The notes below the pieces were generated by a model, which ran no database searches, was not told where the DNA came from, and saw nothing but the letters and a program-made list of their open reading frames with translations. From Arcuatula senhousia (Eukaryota; Mollusca; Bivalvia; Mytilida; Mytilidae): 64,000 nucleotides of DNA. The DNA is taken from assembly GCA_963971305.1 (NCBI GenBank), contig OZ020307.1, forward strand, positions 55,797,702-55,861,701, read 5' to 3'. The position numbers and the translations under genes are program-made. This document shows positions 1-9,903 of this stretch, piece by piece (position 1 is the stretch's first letter; each line of letters opens with the position of its first letter).

Positions 1-21
1 TGCTTTAGATTGGATCTTTTC

Positions 22-89
22 AATTCTAAGTCGTCATACCACTTCCGGTCTCATATGAGATGCGTGCGCATCAGGTGTAACTCGTCAGT
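22..89 (+). repeat. Left inverted terminal repeat of the DIRS element
   Basis: Positions 22-59 are repeated inverted at 4707-4745 in the internal complementary region (about 38 bp). Positions 55-89 are repeated inverted at 4968-5002 in the right terminus (35 bp, exact by eye). The outer half also matches the right terminus in a diverged form. Confidence 0.88.
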
Positions 90-304
90 GTGTGCAAATT
101 TGTCAAAGGAGATGGACGTGGGTCCATCTCGTCGGGTGTAACTTTATTATAACTTTAACGTTTAACAATTTGCACTGTATTTTTCCTGAACTATTTTGGG
201 GATATTAATATTGTTTGCGAACAATTTTATCTTTTTTGAGTAAGTTTAATTAATAAAAAATTTCTGCTCTGCTATTTATTTTTCATTTACTGCGGTATTT
301 GAAT

Positions 305-1672
305 ATGGCGGACGCCATGTTATCAGAGCATAATAAACCTGAATCTGAGGATTCGAGGGCTAAGAGTAAAGCTTCTAAGTCAAAACAAACAGAAAGAAAG
401 CATGATAAAGACGCTTCAAAGAAGAAGGCAAATGATAAGGTGTCTTCTCCCCCCAAAACTCGACATTTATCTAGTAGAACACCGGTCCCTGTGGAGGCCG
501 AAGTTCACGTGGTTGAACCAGAGCCTGCGGGTTCTAAAAAACAAGATGTCACGTTGTCAGATGTCATGTCTTTTTTGAAGGACATTAAAACTAACCAAGA
601 TAAAACTGACAAAAAGTTAAAAGAACTTACGGTAAAGGTTAATGAAATGTACGAGGTTGAGGAAGACTATGATGAAAATCAATTGTTGTATGGGGATGAT
701 GACAATATTGAGCTAAATGATGACCAAACTACGAGTAATGTAAATGAAAATGGTCAAAATGATGACAATAATAATGAGGAACCCCCTGCAAAGCGCAAAA
801 GGACTGACGAAGGTCAGTCGAATGATACAAGTAACAAAACAGGGGATGTGTCAAATTCTGGTACAAAAAAGAGTAAGTTTAAGGAACTTGTTGAAACTCA
901 AAAGTACAAAAAGAAGGAAAAGTTAGATGTACCTGTAGACTCCGATTTAGCTGAGCTTGTTAATAATTTATTCCTCAATGGGCTCCCAGATCATCAATTA
1001 TCTGAGCTTGTAAAAAGTATAGATAGACCAGAAAACTGTGACATGTTAACTAAAACTAAGGTCAATCATCTTATATGGGATCTCCTTTCAGATAGTACAA
1101 GAGACAAAGAGATTAGAGCTCAATATCGCCAAGGTATATTGGTCAAGGCTGCTATTTTGATAACTAAACTGGTTGATAAACTCAATGATCATGATGATTG
1201 CAGTAATATTACTGAGATATCTGAACTTCCCATTCAAGATTTGATGAATATGGGTACTGATGCTCTTGGCATTTTAGGACATTGTAGTAGAGCTATGAAT
1301 CTGTCTCGTCGTGAGCTACATAGGCCTGATTTGAGCTCCGAGTATTATCATCTAGGCTCTTCCACGGCCCCGTTTACTCAATTTCTATATGGGGACGATA
1401 TTGACATTTCCAAGAAAGTATCTGATATTGATTCAGTCAATAAAGTAGGTCGAAAAGTTATGAGGGGGAGAGGATCAGGTCGAGCTTTCAGACGAGGTGG
1501 AGGTAGATGGTGGTCTCGTCGTGGTAGAGGTCGTGGTTATGTTAGACCTTCCTACAGAGAGCATGACAACCCCAGAGATAGTAACCCTGGTAACAGTAAT
1601 GTTGGAGGTGCTTCTAGATATGACTCAAAAAACTTGAAGCGAGGGTTCAGGAGAACAGGAACCCGTTATTAG
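305..1672 (+). CDS. DIRS ORF1, gag-like nucleic-acid-binding protein
   Basis: This 455-residue ORF starts at ATG 305; an upstream in-frame TTG at 299 is unlikely to be the start. The N-terminal 70 residues are rich in Lys, Ser and Glu. A charged helical stretch (LKDIKTNQDKTDKKLKELTV) is followed by a long acidic Asp/Asn-rich linker. A hydrophobic alpha-helical block runs from roughly residue 215 to 350 and may be the capsid-like part. The C-terminus is an Arg/Gly box (RGRGSGRAFRRGGGRWW and following) that probably binds RNA. DIRS ORF1 products are presumed structural proteins packaging element RNA, and I see no enzymatic motif. The last 49 nt overlap the pol frame, and the C-terminal codons contain a frameshift heptamer. 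I assign it by position and composition rather than strong sequence recognition. Confidence 0.8.
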   Translation: MADAMLSEHNKPESEDSRAKSKASKSKQTERKHDKDASKKKANDKVSSPPKTRHLSSRTPVPVEAEVHVVEPEPAGSKKQDVTLSDVMSFLKDIKTNQDKTDKKLKELTVKVNEMYEVEEDYDENQLLYGDDDNIELNDDQTTSNVNENGQNDDNNNEEPPAKRKRTDEGQSNDTSNKTGDVSNSGTKKSKFKELVETQKYKKKEKLDVPVDSDLAELVNNLFLNGLPDHQLSELVKSIDRPENCDMLTKTKVNHLIWDLLSDSTRDKEIRAQYRQGILVKAAILITKLVDKLNDHDDCSNITEISELPIQDLMNMGTDALGILGHCSRAMNLSRRELHRPDLSSEYYHLGSSTAPFTQFLYGDDIDISKKVSDIDSVNKVGRKVMRGRGSGRAFRRGGGRWWSRRGRGRGYVRPSYREHDNPRDSNPGNSNVGGASRYDSKNLKRGFRRTGTRY

Positions 1673-3732
1673 AGGTGTGTAATACAGGTAATGAAAAATT
1701 TCAAAACTTTAAGGCAGGTAGATTGAAAAGTTTTGAGAATGAGTGGAGGAAAATTACATCTGATAAGCAAGTTTTAGATATTGCACTAGATTGTCATATA
1801 AAATTTGATGATGATATTCAACCAATAAGGGTGGATTTAAATAGGCCAATTATTTTTAATAAGACTGAAGAGTCTATTATAAATCAAGAAATACAAAATT
1901 TATTAGAAATGAATGTAGTTGAAAAAGTTGAAAATTCAAATGATCAATTTATTTCGCCTATATTTACAGTCCCTAAAAGAGATGGCAGTTTCAGAATGAT
2001 TTTGAATTTAAAAGATTTAAATAAAAATATTGAATATTATCATTTTAAAATGGATACTTTTGAAACAGCATTGAAATTGATAAAACCAAATTGTTATATG
2101 GCATCTATAGATGTAAGACATGCTTATTATTCTGTTCCCATTGCACTTGAAGATAGAAAGTTTTTGCGGTTCAAATGGAAGAACGAAACTTTTCAATATA
2201 CCTGTCTTCCAAATGGTATAAGCTGTGCTCCAAGATATTTTACCAAATTATTAAAACCAATTTATAGTACATTAAGAAAAATGGGCCATGTCAATTTAGG
2301 TTACATTGATGATTCTCTTTTAGTAGGAGATGAGAAAACTGAATGTTTGCAGAATGTTAAAGATACAAATTATTTATTTAAAAAAGTAGGATTTATTGTA
2401 CATGACAAAAAATCAATTTTTGAGCCTACACAAAGAATCCAGTTTCTTGGATTTATTATTGATTCAGTTTTAATGATAGTTATTTTACCTTTAGAAAAAG
2501 TAGAAAATGTGATTTTAGAGTGTAAAAAATTGTACAAAAAAGAACAAGTGTCTATAAGAGAGCTTGCAAAAGTCATTGGGACTTTAGTATCAGTATTTCC
2601 TGCTGTAGAATTTGGACAACTCCATTATAGAAGTCTTGAAATTCAAAAAATTGAAGGTTTGAGAAAATCGAAAGGCGATTTTGATGGAAAAGTAAAAATA
2701 ACTGGAGAAATGAAGTTAGATTTGAAATGGTGGTTTGAAAATATCAAGTCTCAGTATAGAAAAATAGACCATGGTAACCCTGATAAAATTATAACTAGTG
2801 ATGCAAGTATGCAAGGTTGGGGTTCAGTGTGTTTAGGCTCAAAAATTGGAGGACGATGGAATAAATTTGAAGTTGATTTTCATATAAATTATCTTGAATA
2901 ATTGGCAGCTTTTCATGCCATCAAAGCTTTCTGCAAAAACGATAGGAATATTCATGTAGGTTTGAAAATGGACAATACTTGTGCTATTGCCTATGTAAAT
3001 AATATGGGAGGAATAAGATCACCAGAGAGCAATGAATTAGCTATCAGTATTTGGTCATGGTGTATTCAAAGAGGTATTTGGTTATCAGCAACTTATGTTC
3101 ATACATCTCAAAATATTGCTGATATTGAAAGTAGAAAATTCAATGAAAATATCGAATGGAAGCTTGATTCAGATGTGTTTAACCTTCTAGTTGAAAAGAT
3201 AGATATAAATCCTAAATTTGATCTGTTTGCTACAAGATTAAACACTCAATTATCTAGATATTCATCTTGGAAACCAGATCCAGGGTGTGAATTTGTAGAT
3301 GCATTTTCATTTGCATGGAATGATAATTATTGTTATTATGCTTTTCCTCCTTTCAGCCTCCTGGGGAGAGTGATGCAGAAGATAAGGAGAGATCGGACAA
3401 CGTGTTTAATTATAGCACCAATTTGGCCAACACAGAGTTGGTATACAGACTTGATTCAACTTCTAATAGACAGTCCAATTGTGTTACCGAATCGGAAAGC
3501 TTTATTGACAATAGAAGGTACAGAAAAAGTTCATCCACTTTGGAGCAAGATGAGGTTAATGGCATGTCTAGTGTCCGGAAATCTTATGAAAACAGAAACT
3601 TTTCTTCAGAAACAACCAAAATCATTATGGCATCCTGGAGAGTTGGAACAAAAAGACAATATAATACCTACATTCGTAAATGGACTCGATTCTGTCGCAA
3701 AAGGAAAGTCAATTGTGTTCAGAGTACTTTAA
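1624..3732 (+). pseudogene. DIRS ORF2, reverse transcriptase / RNase H, one nonsense codon
   Basis: The frame is open from 1624 and lies -1 relative to ORF1; the first ATG falls inside the RT domain, so translation probably needs the frameshift. RT motifs are in order: FTVPKRDGSFRMILNLKDLN, then ASIDVRHAYYSVPI (catalytic Asp), then LPNGISCAPRYF, then LGYIDDSLL (YIDD box near 2305). RNase H follows with ITSDASMQGWG, the Glu of INYLE, KMDNTCAIAYVNN and the NIADIESR Asp. A TAA at 2899-2901 directly follows the catalytic Glu, where relatives usually have Leu, so one T-to-A change explains it. After the stop the same frame runs on for 276 codons, through a conserved post-RNase H segment (DLFATRLNTQ, AFPPFSLLGRV) typical of DIRS. 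Its 3' part overlaps the recombinase ORF by about 400 nt. Confidence 0.85.
1627..1664 (+). promoter_or_regulatory. Predicted -1 ribosomal frameshift signal between gag and pol
   Basis: A AAA AAC lies at 1627-1633 in exact register with ORF1 codons (AAA 1628-1630, AAC 1631-1633). After a 9-nt spacer comes a stem with arms GGGTTC (1643-1648) and GAACCC (1659-1664) and a 10-nt loop. The pol frame is the -1 frame, opens just after a TGA at 1621-1623, and has no ATG before the RT core. A slippery heptamer, a 5-9 nt spacer and a stem-loop are the classical parts of a -1 frameshift site. That it works here is inference. Confidence 0.68.
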
Positions 3733-4529
3733 GTCAAAATTTAGATTTTTTGACATCATTATTCAAAGACAATTTAAGTTATTCTGCTATTAATTCTGCA
3801 AGATCTGCATTATCTGCTTTTGGAATCGTTTATGACGGTGTATCATTTGGATCTCACCCAGTTGTTATTAGATTCATGAAAGGAATATTTAACCTAAGGC
3901 CGCCTAAGCCTCGTTATGTCCAGACATGGGATGTTTCTGTTGTCCTTAATGAACTAAGACGTTTGTCACCTGTGAAATATTTGTCATTGAAGAATTTAAC
4001 TCTTAAACTTGCTATGTTAATATGTCTTATTATTGCGGGAAGAACCCAATGTTTGCATTATTTGTCTATTCAAAATATGATAAGAGGAACTTATTCATAT
4101 ACATTACAGTATAGTGCATTACTTAAACAAACTTGTCCTGGTAGAAATAATCCAGTGGTAGAACTTAAAGCTTATCCAATTGATAGACGTTTATGTTGTA
4201 TTACAGTTTTAAAAGAATATTTAAAGCGAACTGAACCTTTGAGAAATGGACAGAACTCTCTTTTTATAAGTTATGTTAAACCGTACAAAGCTGTTAATAG
4301 AGATACTATTAGTCGTTGGCTTAAGACATTTTTGTTTATGTCCGGTATAGATATTAATAAATATTCTGTCCATAGTATCCGGTCGGCTGCGTCATCAAAG
4401 GCAAAATTAGCTTGTGTTCCTATTGACAATATATTAAAGTCCGTTGGTTGGTCTTCAGCTAAAACATTTGCAAAATTTTATGATAGACAAGTTGAAACTG
4501 TCAATTTCCAAGCTTCAGTGTTAAGCTAA
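3564..4529 (+). CDS. DIRS tyrosine recombinase (integrase)
   Basis: The frame is open from 3330 (399 codons, no ATG there). The first ATGs are at 3564 and 3627; I chose 3564, giving 321 residues, because it precedes the core-binding region (SWRVGTKRQYNTYIRKWTRF). The catalytic domain carries the family residues: Arg in AGRTQCLHYLSI, the H-x-x-R box in VHSIRSAASSKAK, Trp in VGWSSAKTFAKF and the Tyr nucleophile in FYDRQ near the C-terminus. These enzymes insert the circular DIRS cDNA by site-specific strand exchange without target duplication. The gene overlaps pol in the -1 frame; I found no good slippery site in this second overlap, so reinitiation or a separate transcript is possible. The domain looks intact. 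Confidence 0.87.
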   Translation: MSSVRKSYENRNFSSETTKIIMASWRVGTKRQYNTYIRKWTRFCRKRKVNCVQSTLSQNLDFLTSLFKDNLSYSAINSARSALSAFGIVYDGVSFGSHPVVIRFMKGIFNLRPPKPRYVQTWDVSVVLNELRRLSPVKYLSLKNLTLKLAMLICLIIAGRTQCLHYLSIQNMIRGTYSYTLQYSALLKQTCPGRNNPVVELKAYPIDRRLCCITVLKEYLKRTEPLRNGQNSLFISYVKPYKAVNRDTISRWLKTFLFMSGIDINKYSVHSIRSAASSKAKLACVPIDNILKSVGWSSAKTFAKFYDRQVETVNFQASVLS

Positions 4530-4706
4530 AGTTTATTATGCAGTGTATTGTTTTTTCATTACAATATTATTGACATTAATTGATTCTAATTTAGATTGAT
4601 TTGTAATGTGTTATTATATGTCTGATTTTCTTAAAAATATTTGATTTACATTACTTGGTTTTTATTGAAATATTTGCCTTGTGTAGTGACACATATCTTT
4701 GAAGAC

Positions 4707-4829
4707 TCATATGAGACCGGAAGTGGTATGACGACTTAGAATTCAAAGTTTAACCGAAACTTACCTTGGTTAAAGTTGAAGGTTGAACAGAATTCTAAGG
4801 AGTCATATTACCACTGGAGGGATCAGATG
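4707..4829 (+). repeat. DIRS internal complementary region
   Basis: The first part (4707-4745) is the reverse complement of the left terminus 22-59. The second part (4741-4829) is the reverse complement of the right terminus 5000-5090. The two meet at a shared GAATTC, which is the predicted circle junction of the replicated element. In DIRS elements such a region is thought to act as a splint for closing the cDNA circle. Confidence 0.88.
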
Positions 4830-4967
4830 CCCTCCCTTTGTACCCACCCTTTGATTTATAGTTATGACATTTTTAAAGGGTACATGTATGAATAATATAA
4901 GATGTTGCGGTTTTAAGTGTTGTAGCAGCAGTGGCTTGTGCACTCCACAAGGCTCCTAACTTTGAAA

Positions 4968-5090
4968 ACTGACGAGTTACACCTGATGCGCACGCATCTC
5001 ATCTGATCCCTCCAGTGGTAATATGACTCCTTAGAATTCTGTTCAACCTTCAACTTTAACCAAGGTAAGTTTCGGTTAAACTTTGAATTC
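4968..5090 (+). repeat. Right inverted terminal repeat of the DIRS element
   Basis: The inner part (4968-5002) is an exact inverted copy of 55-89. The outer part (5000-5090) is the inverted partner of 4741-4829 and a diverged version of the left terminus. Confidence 0.87.
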
Positions 5091-5674
5091 TTTTTGATCA
5101 ACAAAATTCCAGACAAATTATCTAAAACTGCGTGTGACGCACCTTTTTTGCCCTATCTACAAAAGTAGATGGCATATAGTGGTCGGGTACGTCTGTCCGT
5201 CCCAAATGTGCAAGATGGGAATTATGTCTTTTGGACATATTCTTGTTCTTTTAAAGACTCACCAGGAATGCTTAAGCCAAACGTTGCAAGACCATACATA
5301 TACTAGATTTTTGAAGATCGCAATATAAAATCAAAATTTACAAAATTAGATGCCAAATAAAAAAAGACTAAGACTTACCTATTCCTTGGAGAAGAATGGT
5401 CTTTAATAGGGTTTTGATTGATACTTTTTTTTTTCTAAATACAACATCTTTCAGTACATAAAGAACTGTTTTATTGATGATGGATCTTGCTATAACAACG
5501 GAAAATGGATATTTTGTTCCTAAACATGTTTAACCGACTTTCTATTGTGATGCCTGTACCAACAGAAAACAAATATTATAGTTTGATTGTTCAGTAGTTG
5601 TATTTTCTTTTGACTCTACTTATTGGTTCAGAAATGGATTATCCCGATCAGTTAAATATTTTACATCTATAATT
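5091..5674. other. Unannotated flank between the DIRS element and the hairpin array
   Basis: AT-rich sequence with no convincing ORF, repeat or RNA gene. The short ORF at 5134-5328 has no recognisable features. Confidence 0.5.
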
Positions 5675-5723
5675 ATGTCCCCGAACACGAAGTGTCGGGG
5701 ACATATTGTTTTTGCTCGGTTTC

Positions 5724-5757
<34 letters not shown>

Positions 5758-6170
5758 GTCCCCGAACACGAAGTGTCGGGGACATATTGTTTTTGCTCGG
5801 TTTCTTATTATTATTATTATGTCCCCGAACACGAAGTGTCGGGGACATATTGTTTTTGCTCGGTTTCTTATTATTATGTCCCCGAACACGAAGTGTCGGG
5901 GACATATTGTTTTTTCTCGGTTTCTTATTATTATGTCCCCGAACACGAAGTGTCGGGGACATATTGTTTTTGCTCGGTTTCTTATTATTATTATTATTAT
6001 TATGTCCCCGAACACGAAGTGTCGGGGACATATTGTTTTTGCTCGGTTTCTTATTATTATTATGTCCCCGAACACGAAGTGTCGGGGACATATTGTTTTT
6101 GCTTGGTTTCTTATTATTATTATGTCCCCGAACACGAAGTGTCGGGGACATATTGTTTTTGCTCGGTTTC

Positions 6171-6207
<37 letters not shown>
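5675..6207 (+). repeat. Eight tandem copies of a 5' terminal hairpin separated by (TTA)n
   Basis: Copies start at 5675, 5756, 5819, 5876, 5933, 6002, 6062 and 6122. Each has a 30-nt hairpin (arms ATGTCCCCGA / TCGGGGACAT with an inner CAC-GAA-GTG), a 19-nt tail ending GCTCGGTTTC, then 2-10 or more TTA units. Only two tail substitutions are seen (copies 4 and 7). Unit length is always a multiple of 3, so long meaningless ORFs appear on both strands. Confidence 0.92.
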
Positions 6208-6208
<1 letters not shown>

Positions 6209-7506
6209 TTTCTCGGTATTCTGGACCGTGAACTTGTCCACCTCATTTTTTCGACATCTTTTAAGGTAGGAAGCTGAAACTTCATAAATCAAGAGTATGG
6301 AATGGGAGATTGTGCTTTTTGTATTTTTCGCCCAAATCGAATGACCCCTTATAGGTAAAAAAAGGGCCTCAAAATGGCTCCTCGAAACCGAAGTTGAATT
6401 TCTACCTGGTATTTCTGATCCGGCAGGGGTACGACAAATTCCTTTAAAGGGTAAGTGTAGACTTTTAATACCTTTCATTTAAAAAAAGAATTTTGAAAAT
6501 CGGACTTACGGTTCTCAAAATTTTGCAAAAAATCGAAATTTAATTTTTTTGTCAAATTGAGTTATCTTTCTTGGAACAATATATTTTGTAATAGTAATGT
6601 AAACATTCTTAACTTTGTTATTTCTTAATGAAAATTGGTTTATAAGGTAATAGTGGTATGCCGAGTTCATTTTTGGTATCGATAAAATTTTTTGGCGGCC
6701 ATTTTTAAAATGGCGGCTAAAATAGCCGCCATTTTCCCGCCAAAACTTAAACTTGCTCCAATTTTTATGAAAATTGATATATAAGGTAATAGTGGTATGG
6801 CGAGTTGATTTTTGGTATCGAAATTTTTTTTTGGCGGCCATTTTCAAAATGGCGGCTAAAATTTCCCGCCAAAATTAAAACTTGCTCCGATTTTGATGAA
6901 AATTGGTATATAAGGTAATAGTGGTATGGCGAGATGATTTTTGACATATTTTTTTTTTTATCGTCGGCCATTTTCAAAATGGCCGCTTTTTCCCGCCAAA
7001 ATTAAAGTTACTCCGATTTGGACGAAAATTAGTATATAAAGTAAAAGTGGTATGGCGAGTTGATTTTTGACAAATTTTTTTTTTTATTGTCGGCCATTTT
7101 CAAAATGGCCGCCGTTTCCCGCCAAAATTAAAGTAACTCTGATTTTGATGAAAATTGGTATATAAGGTAATAGTGCTATGGCGAGTTGATTTTTGACATC
7201 GGAATTTTTATTTCGTCGGCCATTTTCAAAATGGCCACCGTTTCCCGCAAAAATCAAAGTTACTCCGATTTTAATGAAAATTGGTATATAAGGTTATTGT
7301 GGTATGGCGAGTTTATTTTTGATATCAAAATTTTTTTTATCGTTGGCCATATTCGAAACGGTCGCCGTTTCCGCCAAAATTAAACTTACTCCGATCTTGA
7401 TGAAAATTGGTATATTAGGTATTCTCAAATGCCCAAACACATATTGACAAAGAGGGGTACGTGAGGGGACATGTATGTGACTCGCTTGCGATCACAATTA
7501 GAACTA

Positions 7507-7507
<1 letters not shown>
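6208..7507 (+). mobile_element. Helentron-like module 1
   Basis: A unique 5' block (about 6208-6640) is followed by six satellite units of about 120-127 bp with the E2F-like motif, then a 3' end with TGTGACTCGCTTGCGATCACA and AACTAG|TT. The 3' junction reads AAATGCCCAAACACATA, a variant shared with modules 5 and 13. Confidence 0.75.
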
Positions 7508-7537
<30 letters not shown>

Positions 7538-7539
<2 letters not shown>

Positions 7540-8836
7540 TTTCTCGGTATTCTGGACCGTGAACTTGTCCACCTCATTTTTTCGACATCTTTTAAGGTAG
7601 GAAGCTGAATCTTCATATATCAAGAGTATGGAATGGGAGATTGTGCTTTTTGTATTTTTCGTCGAAATCGAACGACCCTTTATAGGTAGAAAAAGGGCCT
7701 CAAAATGGCTCCTCGAAACCGAAGTTGAATTTTTCCTGGCATTTCTGATCCGGCAGGGTTAGGAAAAATTCCTTTACAGGATAAGTGCGGATATTTAATA
7801 CCTTTCATTTAAAAAAAAATTTTTGAAAATCGGACTTACCATTTTCAAAATTTTGCAAAAAATCGAAATTTAATTTTTTTGTCAAATTGAGTTATCTTTC
7901 TTGGTACAAAATATTTTGTAATAGTAATGTTAAAATTCTCAACTTTGTTATTTCTTAATGAAAATCGGTTTAAAAGGTAATATTGGTATGGCGAGTTCAT
8001 TTTTGGTAGAGAAAAAAAATTTTGGCGGCCATTTTCAAAATGGCGGCTAAGATGGCCGCCATTTTCCCGCCAAAATTTAAAGTTACTCCGATTTTGATGA
8101 AAATTGGTATATAAGGTAATAGTGGTATGCCGATTTGATTTTTGAAATTAAATTTTTTTTTTCGTCGGCCATTTTCAAAATGGCCGCCATTTCCCGCCAA
8201 AAATTAAACTAACTCCGATTTTGATGAAAATTGGTATATAAGGTAATAGTGGTAAGGCGAGTTGATTTTTAACATCAATTTTTTTTTATCGTCGGTCATT
8301 TTCAAAATGGCCGCCGTTTCCCGCCAAAAATTAAACTTTCTCCGATTTTGATGAAAATTGGTATATAAGGTAATAGTGGTATGGCGAGTTGATTTTTGAC
8401 ATTGAAATTTTTATTTCGTCGGTCATTTTCAAAATGGCCGCCGTTTCCCGCCAAAAATTAAACTTACTCCGTTTTTGATGAAAATTGGTATATAAGGTAA
8501 TAGTGGTATGGCGAGTTGATTTTTGACATCAAAATTTTTTTATCGTCGGCCATTTTCAAAATGGCCGCCGTTTCCCGCAAAAATTAAAGTTACTCTGATT
8601 TTGATGAAAATTGGTGTATAAGGTAAAAGTGGTATGGCGAGTTGATTTTTGACATCAAAATTTTTTTAGCGTCAGCCATTTTCAAAATGGCCGCCATTTC
8701 CCGCCAAAATTAAACTTACTCCTATTTTGATGAAAATTGGATATAATAAGTTATCTCAAATGCTAAGAGACATTGACAAAGAGGGGTACGTGAGGGGACA
8801 TTTTTGTGACTCGCTTGCGATCACAATTAGAACTAG
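7538..8836 (+). mobile_element. Helentron-like module 2
   Basis: Same plan as module 1, with six satellite units. The 3' junction (8704-8770, ending GCTAAGAGACATT) is the forward version of the 67-bp segment that is inverted in modules 6, 9 and 10. Confidence 0.75.
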
Positions 8837-8846
8837 TTATTATTAT

Positions 8847-9894
8847 TTTTCTCGGTATTCTGGACCGTGAACTTGTCCACCTCATTTTTTCGACATCTTT
8901 TAAGGTAGGAAGCTGAATCTTCATATATCAAGAGTATGGAATGGGAGATTGTGCTTTTTGTATTTTTTGTCGAAATCGAACGACCCCTTATAGGTAAAAA
9001 AAGGGCCTCAAAATGGCTCCTCGAAACCGAAGTTGAATTTTTACCTGGCATTTCTGATCCGGCAGGGGTAAGAAAAATTCCTTTATATGTTAAGTGCGGA
9101 TATTTAATACCTTTCATTTAAAAAAAAAATTTGAAAATCGGACTTACCGTTTTCAAAATTTTGCAAAAAATCGAAAATTAATTTTTTTAGTAAGATTGAG
9201 TTATCTTTCTTTTTACAATATATTTTGTAATAGTAATGAAAAAAATTCTCAACTTTGTTATTTCTTAATGAAAATTGGTTTACAAGGTAATAGTGGTATG
9301 CCGAGTTCATTTTTGGAATCGAAAAATTTTTTTGGCGGCCATTTTAAAAATGGCGGCTAAAATGGCTGCCATTTTCCCGCCAAAAGTTAAACTTTCTCCG
9401 ATTTTGATGAAAATTGGTATATAAAGTAATAGTGGTATGGTAAGTTGATTTTTGAAATCAAATTTTTTTTTTCGTCGGCCATTTTTAAAATGGCTGCCGT
9501 TTCCCGCCAAAATTTAAACTTGCTTCAATTTTTATGAAAATTTGTATATAAGGTAATAGTGGTATGGCGAGTTGATTTTTGACATCAAAATTTTTTTATC
9601 GTCTGCCATTTTCAAAATGGCCGCCGTTTTCCACCAAAATTAAAGTTACTCCGATTTTGATGAAAACTGGTATATAAGGTAATAGTGGTATGGCCAGTTG
9701 ATTTTCGACATTGAAATTTATTTATTGTCGACCATTTTCAAAATATCCGCCGTTTCCCGCCAAAATTAAACATACTCCTATATTGATGAAAATTGGGTAT
9801 ATTAAGTTGTCTCAAATGCCAAGAGACATATTGACAAAGAGGGGTACGTGAGGGGACATATATGTGACTCGCTTGCGATCACAATTAGAACTAG
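8847..9894 (+). mobile_element. Helentron-like module 3
   Basis: 5' block, four satellite units (one with a degenerate E2F-like site, TTTTCCACCAAAA), and a CTAG 3' end. It is joined to module 2 by only three TTA units. Confidence 0.75.
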
Positions 9895-9903
9895 TTATTA
9901 TTA

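Larger units (their letters stand above)
22..5090 (+). mobile_element. DIRS-type tyrosine-recombinase retrotransposon, nearly complete
   Basis: The element is bounded by inverted terminal repeats (22-89 and 4968-5090). It contains, in order, a gag-like ORF, an RT/RNase H ORF, a tyrosine recombinase ORF and an internal complementary region at 4707-4829. The order, the recombinase in place of a DDE integrase, and a region complementary to both outer ends together define the DIRS superfamily; Ngaro elements have split direct repeats instead. Both ends finish in AATTC and I see no target-site duplication, as expected for recombinase integration through a shared core. The only clear lesion is one in-frame TAA in the RNase H region, so the copy is probably young. 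Boundaries are inferred from the predicted circle junction inside the complementary region and could be off by a few bases. Confidence 0.9.

Noticed and set aside
3330..3732. Second -1 frameshift site between pol and recombinase
   Set aside because: The overlap is in the -1 frame, but I found no proper slippery heptamer in register; a downstream ATG at 3564 is simpler.
5675..6207. CRISPR-like array (regular palindromic repeats with spacers)
   Set aside because: The spacers are only TTA microsatellite, the genome is animal, and the repeat equals a transposon terminus found elsewhere in the window.
5648..6478. Long ORFs on both strands across the hairpin array
   Set aside because: They follow from units whose length is a multiple of 3; the encoded peptides are pure repeat translations.
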